Below are positions 37,001 through 47,606 of a stretch of 64,000 nucleotides of DNA, one piece after another. A program made the translations under genes and the position numbers. The stretch is taken from assembly GCF_000516985.1 (NCBI RefSeq), contig NW_006917104.1:558001-622000 (forward strand), written 5' to 3'. The DNA is from Pestalotiopsis fici W106-1. Lineage: Eukaryota > Ascomycota > Sordariomycetes > Amphisphaeriales > Sporocadaceae. The notes under the pieces were generated by a model that searched no databases, had not been told where the DNA came from, and worked only from the letters and a program-made list of their open reading frames with translations. Position 1 is the first letter of the stretch, and the number at the start of each line of letters is the position of its first letter.

Positions 37001-38107
37001 GGTTCGCGATCAATTCTACTACGTACTACTTAGCAGTACCTCCACCACAATACATACGTGCTGCCGGCAACCAAGCGGTTGCCCTCCCCCCCTTGAGTAG
37101 ATCAGCAAGGGTGTGTGGTTCAAGGCTCTGTCTGCTTCATCGACAACGCCTTGCCCTCCAAGCGCGCGACTGGGTGAGTGAATGAATGAGCCATCGAGTG
37201 GTGTAGGGTGTAGTGATGCCATCAATTCCACCCATCCATCCATTAACCTACCCATACCTTACCTTTATTATGCTCCATTGTTGGCTACCTGCCTACCTAC
37301 TGATTAGCTGGCTGGCTACCTGACCTACCTCCTAGTACACCCTTCGTGTAAGCCGCTGGTCCGGGTTCTTGGGTTTTCCCAGTCAGATACTGTTTTTTTG
37401 GCGCACACTTGACTCCCTTGGGCTCTACTTTGCTCTGCCACTCTCTTTCTCTCTCTCCCTCTCTCTCGCTCTCTGCTATAGCTGGTCTCGTTTACATATA
37501 GATTCAACGAACAGATTGCTGTTCTTCGGCTCCACAACCCTACCTACTTAGGTTTACCTGTTTTCTTTGGCGCACTCCTCCTCTCACTCGCACCCCTCCC
37601 TGGTCGACACCTGCTTCCTATTTTGGTGTGCCCCTGTGCCTGCTTCCCTGTCACCTCACCTCAACCCCCAGGCCCAGGTTCTCTCATCCACTGTGACCGC
37701 CATAGCCTTCTAGTTACTAGTTCACCGTGGGTTTCCTCTTGTGTAAGAACAAAAAAAAATTCTTTTTCTATACTTTCTTTTCCTTGACGTTCAAATCTGC
37801 ACTACGCAAGTTCCCGACGTGGAAACTCCACTATCCTGCTTCTGTTCTACTTTTGATGCCACTACTCCACCTGAGATGTTGACCGTCGACTCAAAGTTGT
37901 TCTAGCTAACTGGCTCAGGCATTGGGACGAAAGAAAGAAGAAAAAGATACTTTAGGCCGATTGACGTATTCACCCGTCTTTCTCTTGTTCTCCAAAATAC
38001 ATTGTCCATTGGTGGATAGCTGCCTGAATAACGACCGGCCAGTCATGTTGGCATATCTAAACGCAAGCCACACTTTTCCAACTTTAGGTCTCTACGTCTA
38101 AAGAAGC

Positions 38108-38470
38108 AGCCTTCTTCTTCTTCTCCTTCTTTCTTTCTTCTTTTTTTTTTCAACAGCACCACATTCGACACAACAATCACAAGGCTCAGTCCAGCCATCG
38201 ATCTTTACGGCAGAGGCCAGGGACCACAACCATCTATCCCGTTGTTGAAAGTTGATCCATTTGTTTTTTGCGTCCCATCGATTTGCCGAGTCTGGATCCT
38301 ACTCGTGTCACCTTTGAGTATCAAGCCATCACAACAGCCCAAGAATCATAAGTGGTCATCCGGCAAGGAAACAATCCATCAACTCGAATCCCCAAGATCA
38401 TAACAAGAACTCGAAAGCCGTTTGAAGAATAACTTCAATACCCTTTCCTTGTGAGAGTGGCCAGCTGCCC
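38108..38470 (+). promoter_or_regulatory. Pyrimidine tract and probable 5' leader of the Myb gene
   Basis: A CT-rich tract (38108-38152), typical just upstream of fungal transcription starts, is followed by about 310 nt with no ATG and many A/C-rich words, the look of a 5' untranslated leader. The first ATG after it (38471) opens a three-codon frame ending in TAG at 38480-38482. Confidence 0.45.
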
Positions 38471-38514
38471 ATGACAAACTAGGACATTGCGGGCTTTCCA
38501 TCTACATCGACATC

Positions 38515-39935
38515 GTGGATATCACTTCCCTCCTCAAGGCTCCCGACTCGCTTGAGTCTGTCACCGTGAACACTCCATCTCAGAACGACAGCAGCAGCAG
38601 CAGCAGCAGCAGTAACATCCCTCCAGCAGTCCTCGCCCCAACTTCCACCGTGGCTACCACAGCAGCGCCGGCGCCCACGGGGCATCGGCTCTATACAGAA
38701 GTGCCGCGGATCGGGCCTGCCCCGAGACCACCAAACAACCCAATGACGGGCTCTTCAGGCGGCGGCGGCGGCGGCGGCAAGCGCAGCCACCCATCCGCCC
38801 ATCATGCCTCGCCACCGCCGGCCAAGAAACAGCAAAAGTGGTCGCCCGAGGAGGACGCCCTCATCATAGAGCTGCGGGGCGGCGGCATGAAGTGGGACGA
38901 CATTTCAAAGCGGTTGAATCACAGAAGTCCCATCAGTTGCCGGCTTCATTATCAGAATTACTTGGAGAAGCGGAGTGACTGGGATGACGAACGCAAGACA
39001 AAGCTTGCGAGACTGTATGATAGGTATGCTTAGACTTGATCTCATCTATTTAAGTGGTTGGAATGACAGTGGCTTTTGCTTTGGGGGATTCATGAAACAC
39101 CAATATGTGCCTCTAGTGCCGCCTATTCTCTCCTCTTCCTCTCTCTCTCTCTATCCAGGGTTGTGTGTCAAGTTGACTAATGAACCTACTTAGGCTAAAA
39201 CCCGAAATGTGGGCAAAGGTGGCAGAAGAAATGGCAGTACCATGGCGAGCCGTCGAAGCCATGCACTGGCAACTGGGAGAACAGGAAATGGCTAGACGTG
39301 CAGGAGTGACGCCATTCTCACTGGCAAGCACAGACAATCTACAGCAGCACCAGAGTTCTGCGGGCGGCGGCAGTAGTCGGGGATCACACCGGGGCCATGG
39401 ACATTCCCGTTCCCAAGGCAGCATATTTCGAGAGTCCATCGATCCGTCGTCGAGAGCCAGTTACGGCCGAACCGTCATACCCCCACTGCCGCCCGGCCCG
39501 TCCCCTGGCCCGCCGCCGAGTCGAGCCCTCGGCCCAGTGTCACGCGCGGAACCGCCAGCCGGAGTGGCCATGCCCATTATGCACCCCGAACAAGCCGAGC
39601 CGCTCAGTTATTCACACACGGGCGGCCCGCTGGCCCCTATCCAGACACAAAACAGCCAGTCCCGACCTGGCATGCTCCCAGGCCTAGCGGAACTAACTAC
39701 GGGAGTGAGCCCCTACAGCACACCCGCGTATTCCGTCGGGGCGCCCACTGTGAGTCCCGCGCAGAGCTCGACAGCAAGTCCCGGTCCCTTCTTTCCAGCC
39801 ATGACCTACCCACCCCTCGACGCAGCCAGCACGACAAAGCGCCGGCGAAGTCCCGAATACGGACCGCCCGAAATGGGCAGGAGAAGGCACATGGAGTCGG
39901 GATTCGAGCAATCAATACCGAGACATGTGCCTTGA
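38515..39935 (+). CDS. Myb/SANT-type DNA-binding regulator
   Basis: Exons 38515-39023 and 39194-39935 give 416 codons. The frame opens with GTG GAT ATC ACT TCC (V/M-DITSLLKAPDSLES), an N-terminus that looks like a natural transcription-factor start with ATG changed to GTG. No ATG in this frame lies between the upstream stop (about 38450) and 38515; the next in-frame ATG is 38743 (residue 77). Residues about 30-100 are Ser-, Pro- and Gly-rich. The Myb-like domain runs from QKWSPEEDALIIELRGGGMK through WDDISKRL to SCRLHYQNYL. A second, Trp-bearing helical segment after the intron (EMWAKVAEEMAVPWRAVEAM) completes it. The C-terminal half is disordered and Pro-rich, with a basic TKRRRSPEY motif as a possible nuclear signal. 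It is probably a nuclear transcription regulator, distinct from the FlbD type; the targets are unknown. The start codon is unsettled. Confidence 0.85.
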
Positions 39936-41381
39936 TGGAAAATCAGGACCAATGGAACGACTCAAAAATAAAAATAAAAACAAGAAGAAAAAAAAGAAGC
40001 GGGGAGAGAAGAAGGAAAGGGACGATCTTCTTTCTGAACAAGTCAACGTATTACCAGATAAACACTCTGATCTTCGCAACTCATACTGTCATCTCTTCGT
40101 ACTTACAGCTTGATTTTGTCTTTTATCCGCCAAACAAATTTCTCTTCTTCTTCTTCAAGACGAAACGAATACGACGCGCAAACTTTTTCACGATACTACA
40201 ATGAACTACATAAAAATGAACGTTACATACAAATTCATCATCATCAACATACTCAGAAAAGGGAGCATTATGGACTTGGGACAAGCGAGCATGCATTCGT
40301 CCGATCAATCAATACCAGGGGTTCTTCTTTTTCCTCTTCTTCTTTGCTTCTTGCGGGGGGTCCATGGTTTGTGCAAGGGCGGGTAAGAAAGAGCCAAGCA
40401 AGCAATACATGGCGGAGATTTTTTTGATTGGGGATTTGCCGCTGTCACAAATTGCTTCTTCTTTATTCTTCCCTCTTTTCGCCCGCCGTTGCCAAATTGC
40501 AGTGAAAAGCGAACAAACGTTTCCTGCAAGGTGACAGGTCGGAAAGAGAAATGAAAAAAGAGAAGACACTTTGAAAGAAAGCGCAGCATGTTTCCTACTC
40601 GGACAAAATATACACGGAAACTCGGAAATCCGGAAACCTATTCCTTGGCTTGTTAGGATTCTCGGCCGGGTCATTCAACCAAGGTGCATACTTTTTATGG
40701 AGGGGGTACCAACGGGGTAGAGCAAAAACAGTCATGGCGGTGGTCGGACAGGGGGTCGGTCAGCGTTTTTGGAGGGGAGTCGGTGTCTAGGGGGTGGTTG
40801 AACGTTTTACACACATGAAAAATTGCTTTCTCTTTCCCTATGTTCCCCTAGCCCTGCGTGGGGATTTTGATGGTTGGAAATTTCTTCTTCTTCTTCACTC
40901 TGGGACCCCCCCTCTCTCATCCTCGGTACGCATTGTTTTGATGGTTGCTTTTCGCTTCTCGCATTTTATTTCTCTAGCTATTGTTTTTTTTTTTCTCTCA
41001 TGCCGCAATGACATATGAACAGCACATGGCGCGGGAGGCGGCAGACACCGGCGCTGGCAGCGAAATGCATGATTGGTTTTTCTTTTCATGTTTTACTTGA
41101 ACGGTTTATTCATTTCTGCTACTTTTTTGTTTTTCTTGTTGGTCATTTTGCATTTGGAAATGCCAGAATAGAGAGACTATCTAGTGTGCATCTTTTATGG
41201 TGGGAGAAGGAAAAGTTGGGGAAAAGAGACACCAATGGGACTCGGAATACCAATGATTGATTCGAGCTTTTTTATAGTGAAAAAAGTGCCCCCAACCTCT
41301 AGATTGATTCATGTTGTCACAAGTGATTTGTGATTTGGTATATTTCGTTTTATTCTTCTTCTCTCGCGATGAATCCTTACT
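39936..41381. other. Intergenic, convergent 3' regions
   Basis: Between the 3' ends of the Myb gene and Trm9. It is AT- and CT-rich with many homopurine/homopyrimidine runs (for example 39965-40020), and has no supported gene or RNA. Confidence 0.5.
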
Positions 41382-42263
41382 CTAGTCTCGACTTGCCACG
41401 GCCCACCAATTGTCTCTGTCGTAGCCACTGTCGACAACCCTGCCGCCCACGGCCACAATGTCTTCCTCGAGCTCTCCCTTGCGATACAAGTGATAGTAGC
41501 GCTGGTACGTGGTGTCACCACTGCCATCGGGCTTGGTCTTGGGTCGATACACCCAGGGCACGAGCTGGTCCTGGTCGGCGCCCTCGTCCCAGCCGCGGCG
41601 GCTGCTGGCCTGCTCGAGGGCCCAGACGTAGACGAGGATTTTGCCCGAGCCGGGGCGCACCGACTCGAGCAGGGCGGCCACGGCCTCGCGCCTCCGGGCC
41701 CGGGTCGACATGTGGTGCACGACGGCGACACAAATGGCAAAGTCGGCACGGCCGGGGGGAAAAGGCAGAGCCAGCCCGTCGGCCACGGCGACATCGCAAG
41801 CCCGCTCGCGCCCGCCGTGGTCGCGCGCGATGCGGACCAGGTTGGCGCTCCGGTCCGAGCCCACAATGTGCACCGACGGGTTGACGGCCAGGTACTTGCC
41901 GTTGCCGCAGCCGACGTCGAGGCCGACGGAGCCCGGGGCCAGCGACGTGAGAAAAGAGGCAATCACGGGCCACGGCTTGTACCGCGTCGCCGAAAAGTGC
42001 GGGGCAATGGACTCGTAGACGCTGTGCACGTGCTCTTGCTCGTAAGACGCGGCTGCTCCGGCTTCCTCGTCGTCGGGACCAACAACAGGACCCGGCTGGG
42101 ATGACGAGGACGAAGAGGCGGCGGCAGCGGCGGCGGAGGCGGATGAGGTAATCTCGGTAGCCGATTGCTGCTGGGGTAGCTGCTCCGGCGCCGGTGGTAC
42201 GGGGCCATGCTCAACTTTTCCCGAACTTGGCTTCCCCGCCGCGTCACCGTCAGTGGTAGACAT
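41382..42263 (-). CDS. TRM9: tRNA (carboxymethyluridine-5-O-)-methyltransferase Trm9
   Basis: Single exon, 293 aa. It is an S-adenosylmethionine methyltransferase that methylates carboxymethyluridine at the wobble position of certain tRNAs to mcm5U/mcm5s2U, working with the small partner Trm112. A low-complexity N-terminal extension of about 75 residues (poly-Ala and poly-Ser) precedes the core. The core contains VYESIAPHFSATRYKPWPV, the Trm9 signature. SAM motif I is GLDVGCGNGKYL, motif II region GSDRSANLV, motif III ADGLALPF, and ICVAVVHHM follows. The C-terminus shows YQRYYHLYRKGELEE, again Trm9-like. The length fits fungal Trm9 apart from the N-terminal extension. Immediately before the ATG the message strand has 15 consecutive A. 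Confidence 0.92.
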   Translation of the reverse strand: MSTTDGDAAGKPSSGKVEHGPVPPAPEQLPQQQSATEITSSASAAAAAASSSSSSQPGPVVGPDDEEAGAAASYEQEHVHSVYESIAPHFSATRYKPWPVIASFLTSLAPGSVGLDVGCGNGKYLAVNPSVHIVGSDRSANLVRIARDHGGRERACDVAVADGLALPFPPGRADFAICVAVVHHMSTRARRREAVAALLESVRPGSGKILVYVWALEQASSRRGWDEGADQDQLVPWVYRPKTKPDGSGDTTYQRYYHLYRKGELEEDIVAVGGRVVDSGYDRDNWWAVASRD

Positions 42264-42278
42264 TTTTTTTTTTTTTTT
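42264..42278 (-). promoter_or_regulatory. A15 tract abutting the Trm9 start codon
   Basis: On the coding strand fifteen A residues directly precede ATG. Such tracts keep the start region unstructured and are prone to slippage in replication. Whether the tract lies in the mature leader is likely but not shown. Confidence 0.6.
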
Positions 42279-44455
42279 CGTTCAACTTTTTCAAACCCTT
42301 CCCTGGCGATCGATCCCCTTGTCCCGTCTTTTTCTCCGCTGTGCCTTTGAGCACGGCCTTTTGCCTTTGAAAAAAGACTTGATCACCGCCTCCTCTTGAT
42401 CCGTATGTTGTGTACCTCGACCAACAGTCTTATGTCGTCCTGATTTTTCTTCTTTCTTTCCTTTCTTGGTGAGGGTGGTGGTAGTCAGGGTACAATGCTT
42501 AAAAGTGGTTGGTAAGCAATGATGAACTTCTGACCCAGGTCGGTCGGTCCACGCGGTTTGTCTCTAGCTAGTAGGTACTTGAGAGGAGGGGGGGTCACCG
42601 AAGAAAAAAAAAATATTAATGAGCGAGGGGTGGGTGTGTGCTTTGCGGCAATGCAAGCAAGGGCTCTCTGCTTAGGCTTAGCAGCTGCGGGGGGCCGGAA
42701 CCATCCCCTAAAAGCTCCAAGTTTCTTTACTGTCTCTACAGGTATTACTTGCTACCCACCACCAGAGAATACCAAAGTAACACAGACGTGTATACTAACT
42801 AGCACTGATACTATGCTCAAAACTAGCGATTATTTTTCCTATACTCTTCTGTGGTACGGACCAGTAAGCGCTTACCGTTACTGCCACTTGAACAAGATGA
42901 ACATATGCTAGCAGCTTGCACACAGACATCTCAGACGTTTTCTGAATCTTTTCGAGGCACATACCTCACATTATACATCGTAGATCATTATGCAATCTCT
43001 CACCTCGGCCGCAACAAATGCCGTTACCAAAGAAGCTCCAAGATACCCGCCTCCCGGTGACGTGTGTTACCAGTGCAGCGGTTCATGCTTGGGAGGGAGG
43101 GCTCTTCATGTATCATCTTGTTACCTAGGTATGTCTTTCGTCTCCGATGGGCGTGCCTGAATATGCCTGATGGACATCGGGAACTGTCCTGTATACGAAG
43201 TATCCGAACTCCTTGACCTCCACTTCAATCATTGGCCCCTTGCTATTCGCAAAACTAGAAGCGCGCATGCGCGGTGGGGTGTATGCGCGTAAAGTGCCGG
43301 ATGAAGAAGAAGAAAAAAAAAAGGCAGCATGTCCGACCTGTCAAGGCTGTCCTGCCAAGGTTCCTTGTCTCCATATAGTGGATGGATGTGGCATTAGTGA
43401 AGAAAGAATGTCTCGCAGCCATCCTATGTTATGTGTGTGCGTTCAATGCTGGTCGTGCATACGTCTCATGTATCTAATTCTCATCATGCCTCTTCTGCCT
43501 TGCATGCTTCACATACTTTTGACAGGTACATGTATGTATACTTGCTAACCCCTAGGTACATGGGAATTAGACCAATGCAAAACTGTTGGCACCAGTGCTG
43601 CAGATGGAGAATTAAGGTTGTCTAGGCGTTTGGATTTGCCCCTTCTAGATCTGTCTTCTTTTTTCTTTTTTATTCCTTGTCCCATCATCATCATGAACAC
43701 AGTCGCTCGCTTCTGCGACTTGGCAAGTGTCACAATCTGTCAGCGCACGCGCGCGGGTGGGGAAACAGACCCGATTCCGAACGACACAAAGGACAAGAGG
43801 GGGGAAGAAAAAAAAAATAAGTTCGAGTTTCCCGATCCTCTCCCTCTCTCCCTCTCTATTCACCAAGCGGTCAGAAAATCTTTTAATGTTTGAACCATGA
43901 TTTTCCCCTCAAAAGTCGCGCTTTGATGCCTGACCGCACCTGCAGCCTCATTCATGGCTTTATTTCCCTTTTTTCACTCCACCACCTAATGCTATACAGA
44001 GAATGAATGAGCGGGACTCGGCCGGTTAGATTGCCGTTCCAGAAAGTCCCTTCCGGGGCTGGGTTGAATCTTGAAAGGGAAGGGGGACAGTGCACAAACA
44101 GCAGCAGCAGCATACATGTGCATCATCTTCGCCCATCCGCCGTTTGCCGACCCGCGTCCGGGTTCTTATTCAGGGCCCCGGATGGATCTGGTGCTAGGTC
44201 AGATCTACTATGTTAAACGTCAAGGGAAAAAAGGTAGTTTTTACCAGGTAAAGGGAGGGAATTAAAAAAAAAACAGGTAGCAGCATAACAGCGATCTGAT
44301 CGGATGCGGTATAGCCCAGCAAAGCAACGGTGGCATCGATCGTCGCCCGACCACCCCTGGCCCGTTTCTCATTCCTTCTTTCTCGACATGGTAGGTAGCA
44401 GCTACTGACTGCTACAATGGAAAATCACCAAGAGGGGACTGGAACTTTCTCGAGT

Positions 44456-44477
44456 CACACACACACACACACACACA
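44456..44477 (+). repeat. (CA)11 microsatellite
   Basis: Perfect dinucleotide run of 22 bp. Confidence 0.95.
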
Positions 44478-44505
44478 AGAGGAAGACTTTGACTCGCATT
44501 GAAAC

Positions 44506-44531
44506 GGTGACAGTGACGGTGACGGTGACGG
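44506..44531 (+). repeat. GGTGAC hexamer repeat, four copies
   Basis: GGTGAC, AGTGAC, GGTGAC, GGTGAC in tandem, 28 bp after the CA run. Confidence 0.9.
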
Positions 44532-45573
44532 ATAAGATGGGCTTACGCTAGGCCCCTTGTTCCTGCTTGCACAAGCGCCCGGGAGGGAATGAGAGCGAGC
44601 GACAGAGAGAGACGACGCCCAGACGCCCGTCTACCTTCTTCCCTCGTGGGGTATATGGTTTCCTGTTGGACCGGTTCGCCATTCGGAAGGCTTGCCCGAA
44701 GGGATGGAGGGGGGTTGCCTCAAGGCTAGACCACAGATGGGAGATCGCGGCTGTGACTCGTCCGATGTCTTGCTATACCGGTTTCCTCCCCTTCTTGGAG
44801 GGCAATGTTGGGATAGAGTTTGGGGCCTTTTTGTCTTCCCTGCGCGTCTTTTCTTTTTTTCTCTTATTCGGCAATACAAGACGCGTTTAAGGCGATGTGT
44901 GCATGCAGTGTAATGCTTCAATGCCATGCAGCGGCCCACGCTGCCCATATGAAATCATATATGCATGATAAACAAGGGTGTGACAGCCTCCGAACTTGTT
45001 CATCTCATGGTGTAACTTGGGGATAAGAAGAAACCATCATTACTGGATCGAGAGCAAAGGAAAAACAAAGCCTTGTGCTACACATCGGACCATGTAGACT
45101 CTGCTGGTCTTTTTTTTCTTTCTCGGCTCCTGGAATTCATGTCACATTCAAAGCAGCACAACGTACCCGCTGTAGATCAACGGTCGCCGAACTTCTTTTA
45201 CAGGTCGCCTAATCTGTCAAATCCGCCGACGGTTGAGAAATGCGGCCGTGGGTTCATAGTTCATGCATTCAGGTCTTGCATCGCCGCTTCGACCCGCTGC
45301 CTCCGCCCGCCGCTATCGCTTCTTTTGATCGCATTGCTTATGCTCCTTCGCTTAGAGTAATACACGTGCAGAAAGGGGGAGAAGGGGGAAAGAAAGGGGC
45401 GTCCTTTTAGAGAAAGCCCTTTTTTTTCTTTCTAGTTGACACAAAAATGGCGGTATGATTCATCAAGCTACGCGCCTAGTCTAAATGTCTGATTCTCGCC
45501 ATCACATACCAAAGAGCTATTCGTCCCAGGCCATGACACGCATCGTGTGTAACGTATATGCCAGCCCCGATTT

Positions 45574-46812
45574 TCACTGGTTGCCAGTGTTGAGGGGGCT
45601 CTTGGGGTCGTAGACATCCGTGGTGATGAGGTCGGGGTACTTGACGTCGCCCTGCTTCAGCACCGACTCCATGACTTCCATAATGGTAATGCTCTCCTCC
45701 CAGGGGAGTGTGGCGCTCTCCTTTCTGCCGTCTCGGAGACACCTGGCACACTCGTCGGCTTCCCAGAACATGCCGTGGCCCCAGCTGCGCTCCTTGTCCT
45801 CGGGGACTGGGCAGTCGACAACCTCGACCTTTCCGGGCGCGTCCTTCTTGATGATCTTGTACTGTAGTGGCTTGTAGGCCGGGCCCATGACTTGGATCTC
45901 GCCCAGGGGTCCCTGGATCTTGATGGCAGGTCCCGCGGTGTTTTGTCCGTCTACGTCGGTGGCAATTCTCAGTGTGGTCATGCCGATGCCCATGCTATTG
46001 TGCTTGGGGAACTGCACGATAAAGGTCGTTGTCTCGTCAGCCCCAGTCGTGTACTTGTTAATGGCACCCACGACATTGGGCTTTTCCTTGACCGCCTCAG
46101 GCTGGCAGTGGTACAAGATTTGCATGAGCCACGTCAGCGAGTAGATGCCCAGATCCAGCAGAGCGCCGCCGGCTAGGTCGGGGTTGACCATCCGGTTCTC
46201 GTCGGGCAAGGTGAGGGTGCCATTGGGGCCGTCGTTACCAAATGAGTTGTCAGCAATGACCCTGTAGACTGGACCAATGACACCCGACTGGACCAGCTCG
46301 CGAATCTTGATGCTGAGAGGAAAGTAGCGAGTCCAGACAGCCTCCATAAGGAAGAGGTTCTTGGCCTTGGCCGTCTCGACCAGCTTGCGGGCCTGCGAGG
46401 CCGTTACCGTGAAGGCCTTTTCGCAGAGGACGTTCTTGCCGGCCTCCAGTGCGAGCATGGTGTTCTGAAAGTGGTGAGAGTGTGGCGTAGCTACATAGAC
46501 GATTTCAACCTCGGGATCAGCCACAAGCTCGGCGTATGATCCATACGCCTTGACGCCGTCTGGAGCGTTCACCTTGGACAGGAAGCTGGTGGCACTGTCC
46601 TTGGAGCTCGACGAGGCGACTGCAACCAGCTTGTGGGCCACATCACTGACCTCGCGGGAGGCCGGGTTCGTAAGCAGGTCCTTGGTAAAAGCTATCAGGC
46701 CCATCAGTTCCAATATCTTCGGTCAGTGGCTCGGTTCCCCCTGAGACTCACTCTGCGCAATTCCACCAGTGGCCATGATGCCCCACTTGACTGTATGCGG
46801 TTGAGATGCCAT
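45574..46812 (-). CDS. Gfo/Idh/MocA-family NAD(P)-dependent sugar/dihydrodiol dehydrogenase
   Basis: Two exons (46812-46752 and 46691-45574) give 392 aa. The first exon carries the Rossmann dinucleotide loop KWGIMATGGIAQ, and the intron splits the following Thr codon. Further marks are VEIVYVATPHSHHF and the catalytic-lysine motif CEKAFTV, then MEAVWTRYFP, DLAGGALLDLGIYSLTW and a C-terminal beta-sheet domain. This set matches the fungal D-xylose 1-dehydrogenase (NADP+)/trans-1,2-dihydrobenzenediol dehydrogenase group, which oxidises sugars or related diols at C1. The substrate cannot be read from sequence. It is divergent from the aldo-keto reductase at 47607, with about 800 bp of shared upstream DNA, so co-regulation is plausible. 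There is no targeting signal, so it is probably cytosolic. Confidence 0.9.
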
Positions 46813-47606
46813 GATTGCGGTAGGCTGGTGATGTGTGAGGCGATGATTGAATCGACAAGAGCTTTGTGTGCTGGGCCAAGTAATCGTGCTACTTGAAGTG
46901 ACGATGATGGAGCAGGTATAGCTTGAAGATAAGAAACCCCAAATCTCCAAACCGCAATGTTATGTTATGCCCGCACCACTTTGCTCGAGGTGGGGTAATG
47001 TGGGATATATTGTCAGCTTCTACTCGATACTGCAGCGAGGATCTTCCAATATCCGCCACTGATTCGCATGGATAGACATTTTGATGAACTGGGTATGATA
47101 TTATGGGAATCTGATTTGTCCACAATGATGCCTATTATCCGAAATTTCTCCAGGAAATACGAATATTGTCATTTCGGTACAGCTAAACCCGACGACGTCA
47201 TCACCACTATAGCAAAAGTTGCTACCCCACATCAAGCTCACTGGATCCCTCAGAGTACTGGAATCAATGTAGATTGCAGCTCATCATTTGAAGAATGGAA
47301 AATTTTTTTTACTTTTTTTTTTTTTTTTTTTTAAAAAAAATCTGTAAGGCAACTTACATTTGCACAAGGTTCATGTTTTCCCATATCTATACAATTGAAG
47401 AAGAAGGAGCGAAAATGAAAATTAATACTACCAGCATTGGTTCCGTTCTAAAACATTAAATACTCCCGTAATATCATGAAGAGTGCCATTTACACACAGC
47501 CTTGCCGATTCTTTCCAGGTCACACCCAATCAAGAACCAAGTTCATCAACATCTCACCTGTACATGCAAGGAAACCCAAGAAAAAAGAAAGAAAATATCC
47601 ACATCC
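46813..47606. promoter_or_regulatory. Shared intergenic region of a divergent oxidoreductase pair
   Basis: About 0.8 kb between two divergent starts. Near its right third lie long T runs followed by A8 (47308-47340), poly(dA:dT) tracts of the kind that keep nucleosomes off promoters. No binding site could be named. Confidence 0.5.

Larger units (their letters stand above)
29079..38514. other. 9.4-kb gene-poor region
   Basis: No open frame here shows a domain or family match. The stretch is full of TACCTA/TAGGTA words (33.2-37.6 kb) and short simple repeats: (GGC)6 at 31002-31019, CCAG x5 at 31062-31081, and CT runs at 37440-37475. It ends in pyrimidine tracts and an ATG-poor leader ahead of the Myb gene. 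The one frame with a metal-site look is 29085-29336 (minus, HYWCHSC), but it is too short to assign. No tRNA or rRNA was recognised. Confidence 0.5.
42279..45573. other. Intergenic, no convincing gene
   Basis: About 3.3 kb. It contains (CA)11 at 44456-44477 followed by a hexamer repeat at 44506-44531. Open frames are short and without domains. Confidence 0.5.

Noticed and set aside
41309..41962. 217-codon frame overlapping Trm9
   Set aside because: Shadow frame; the methyltransferase motifs lie in the 41382-42263 frame.
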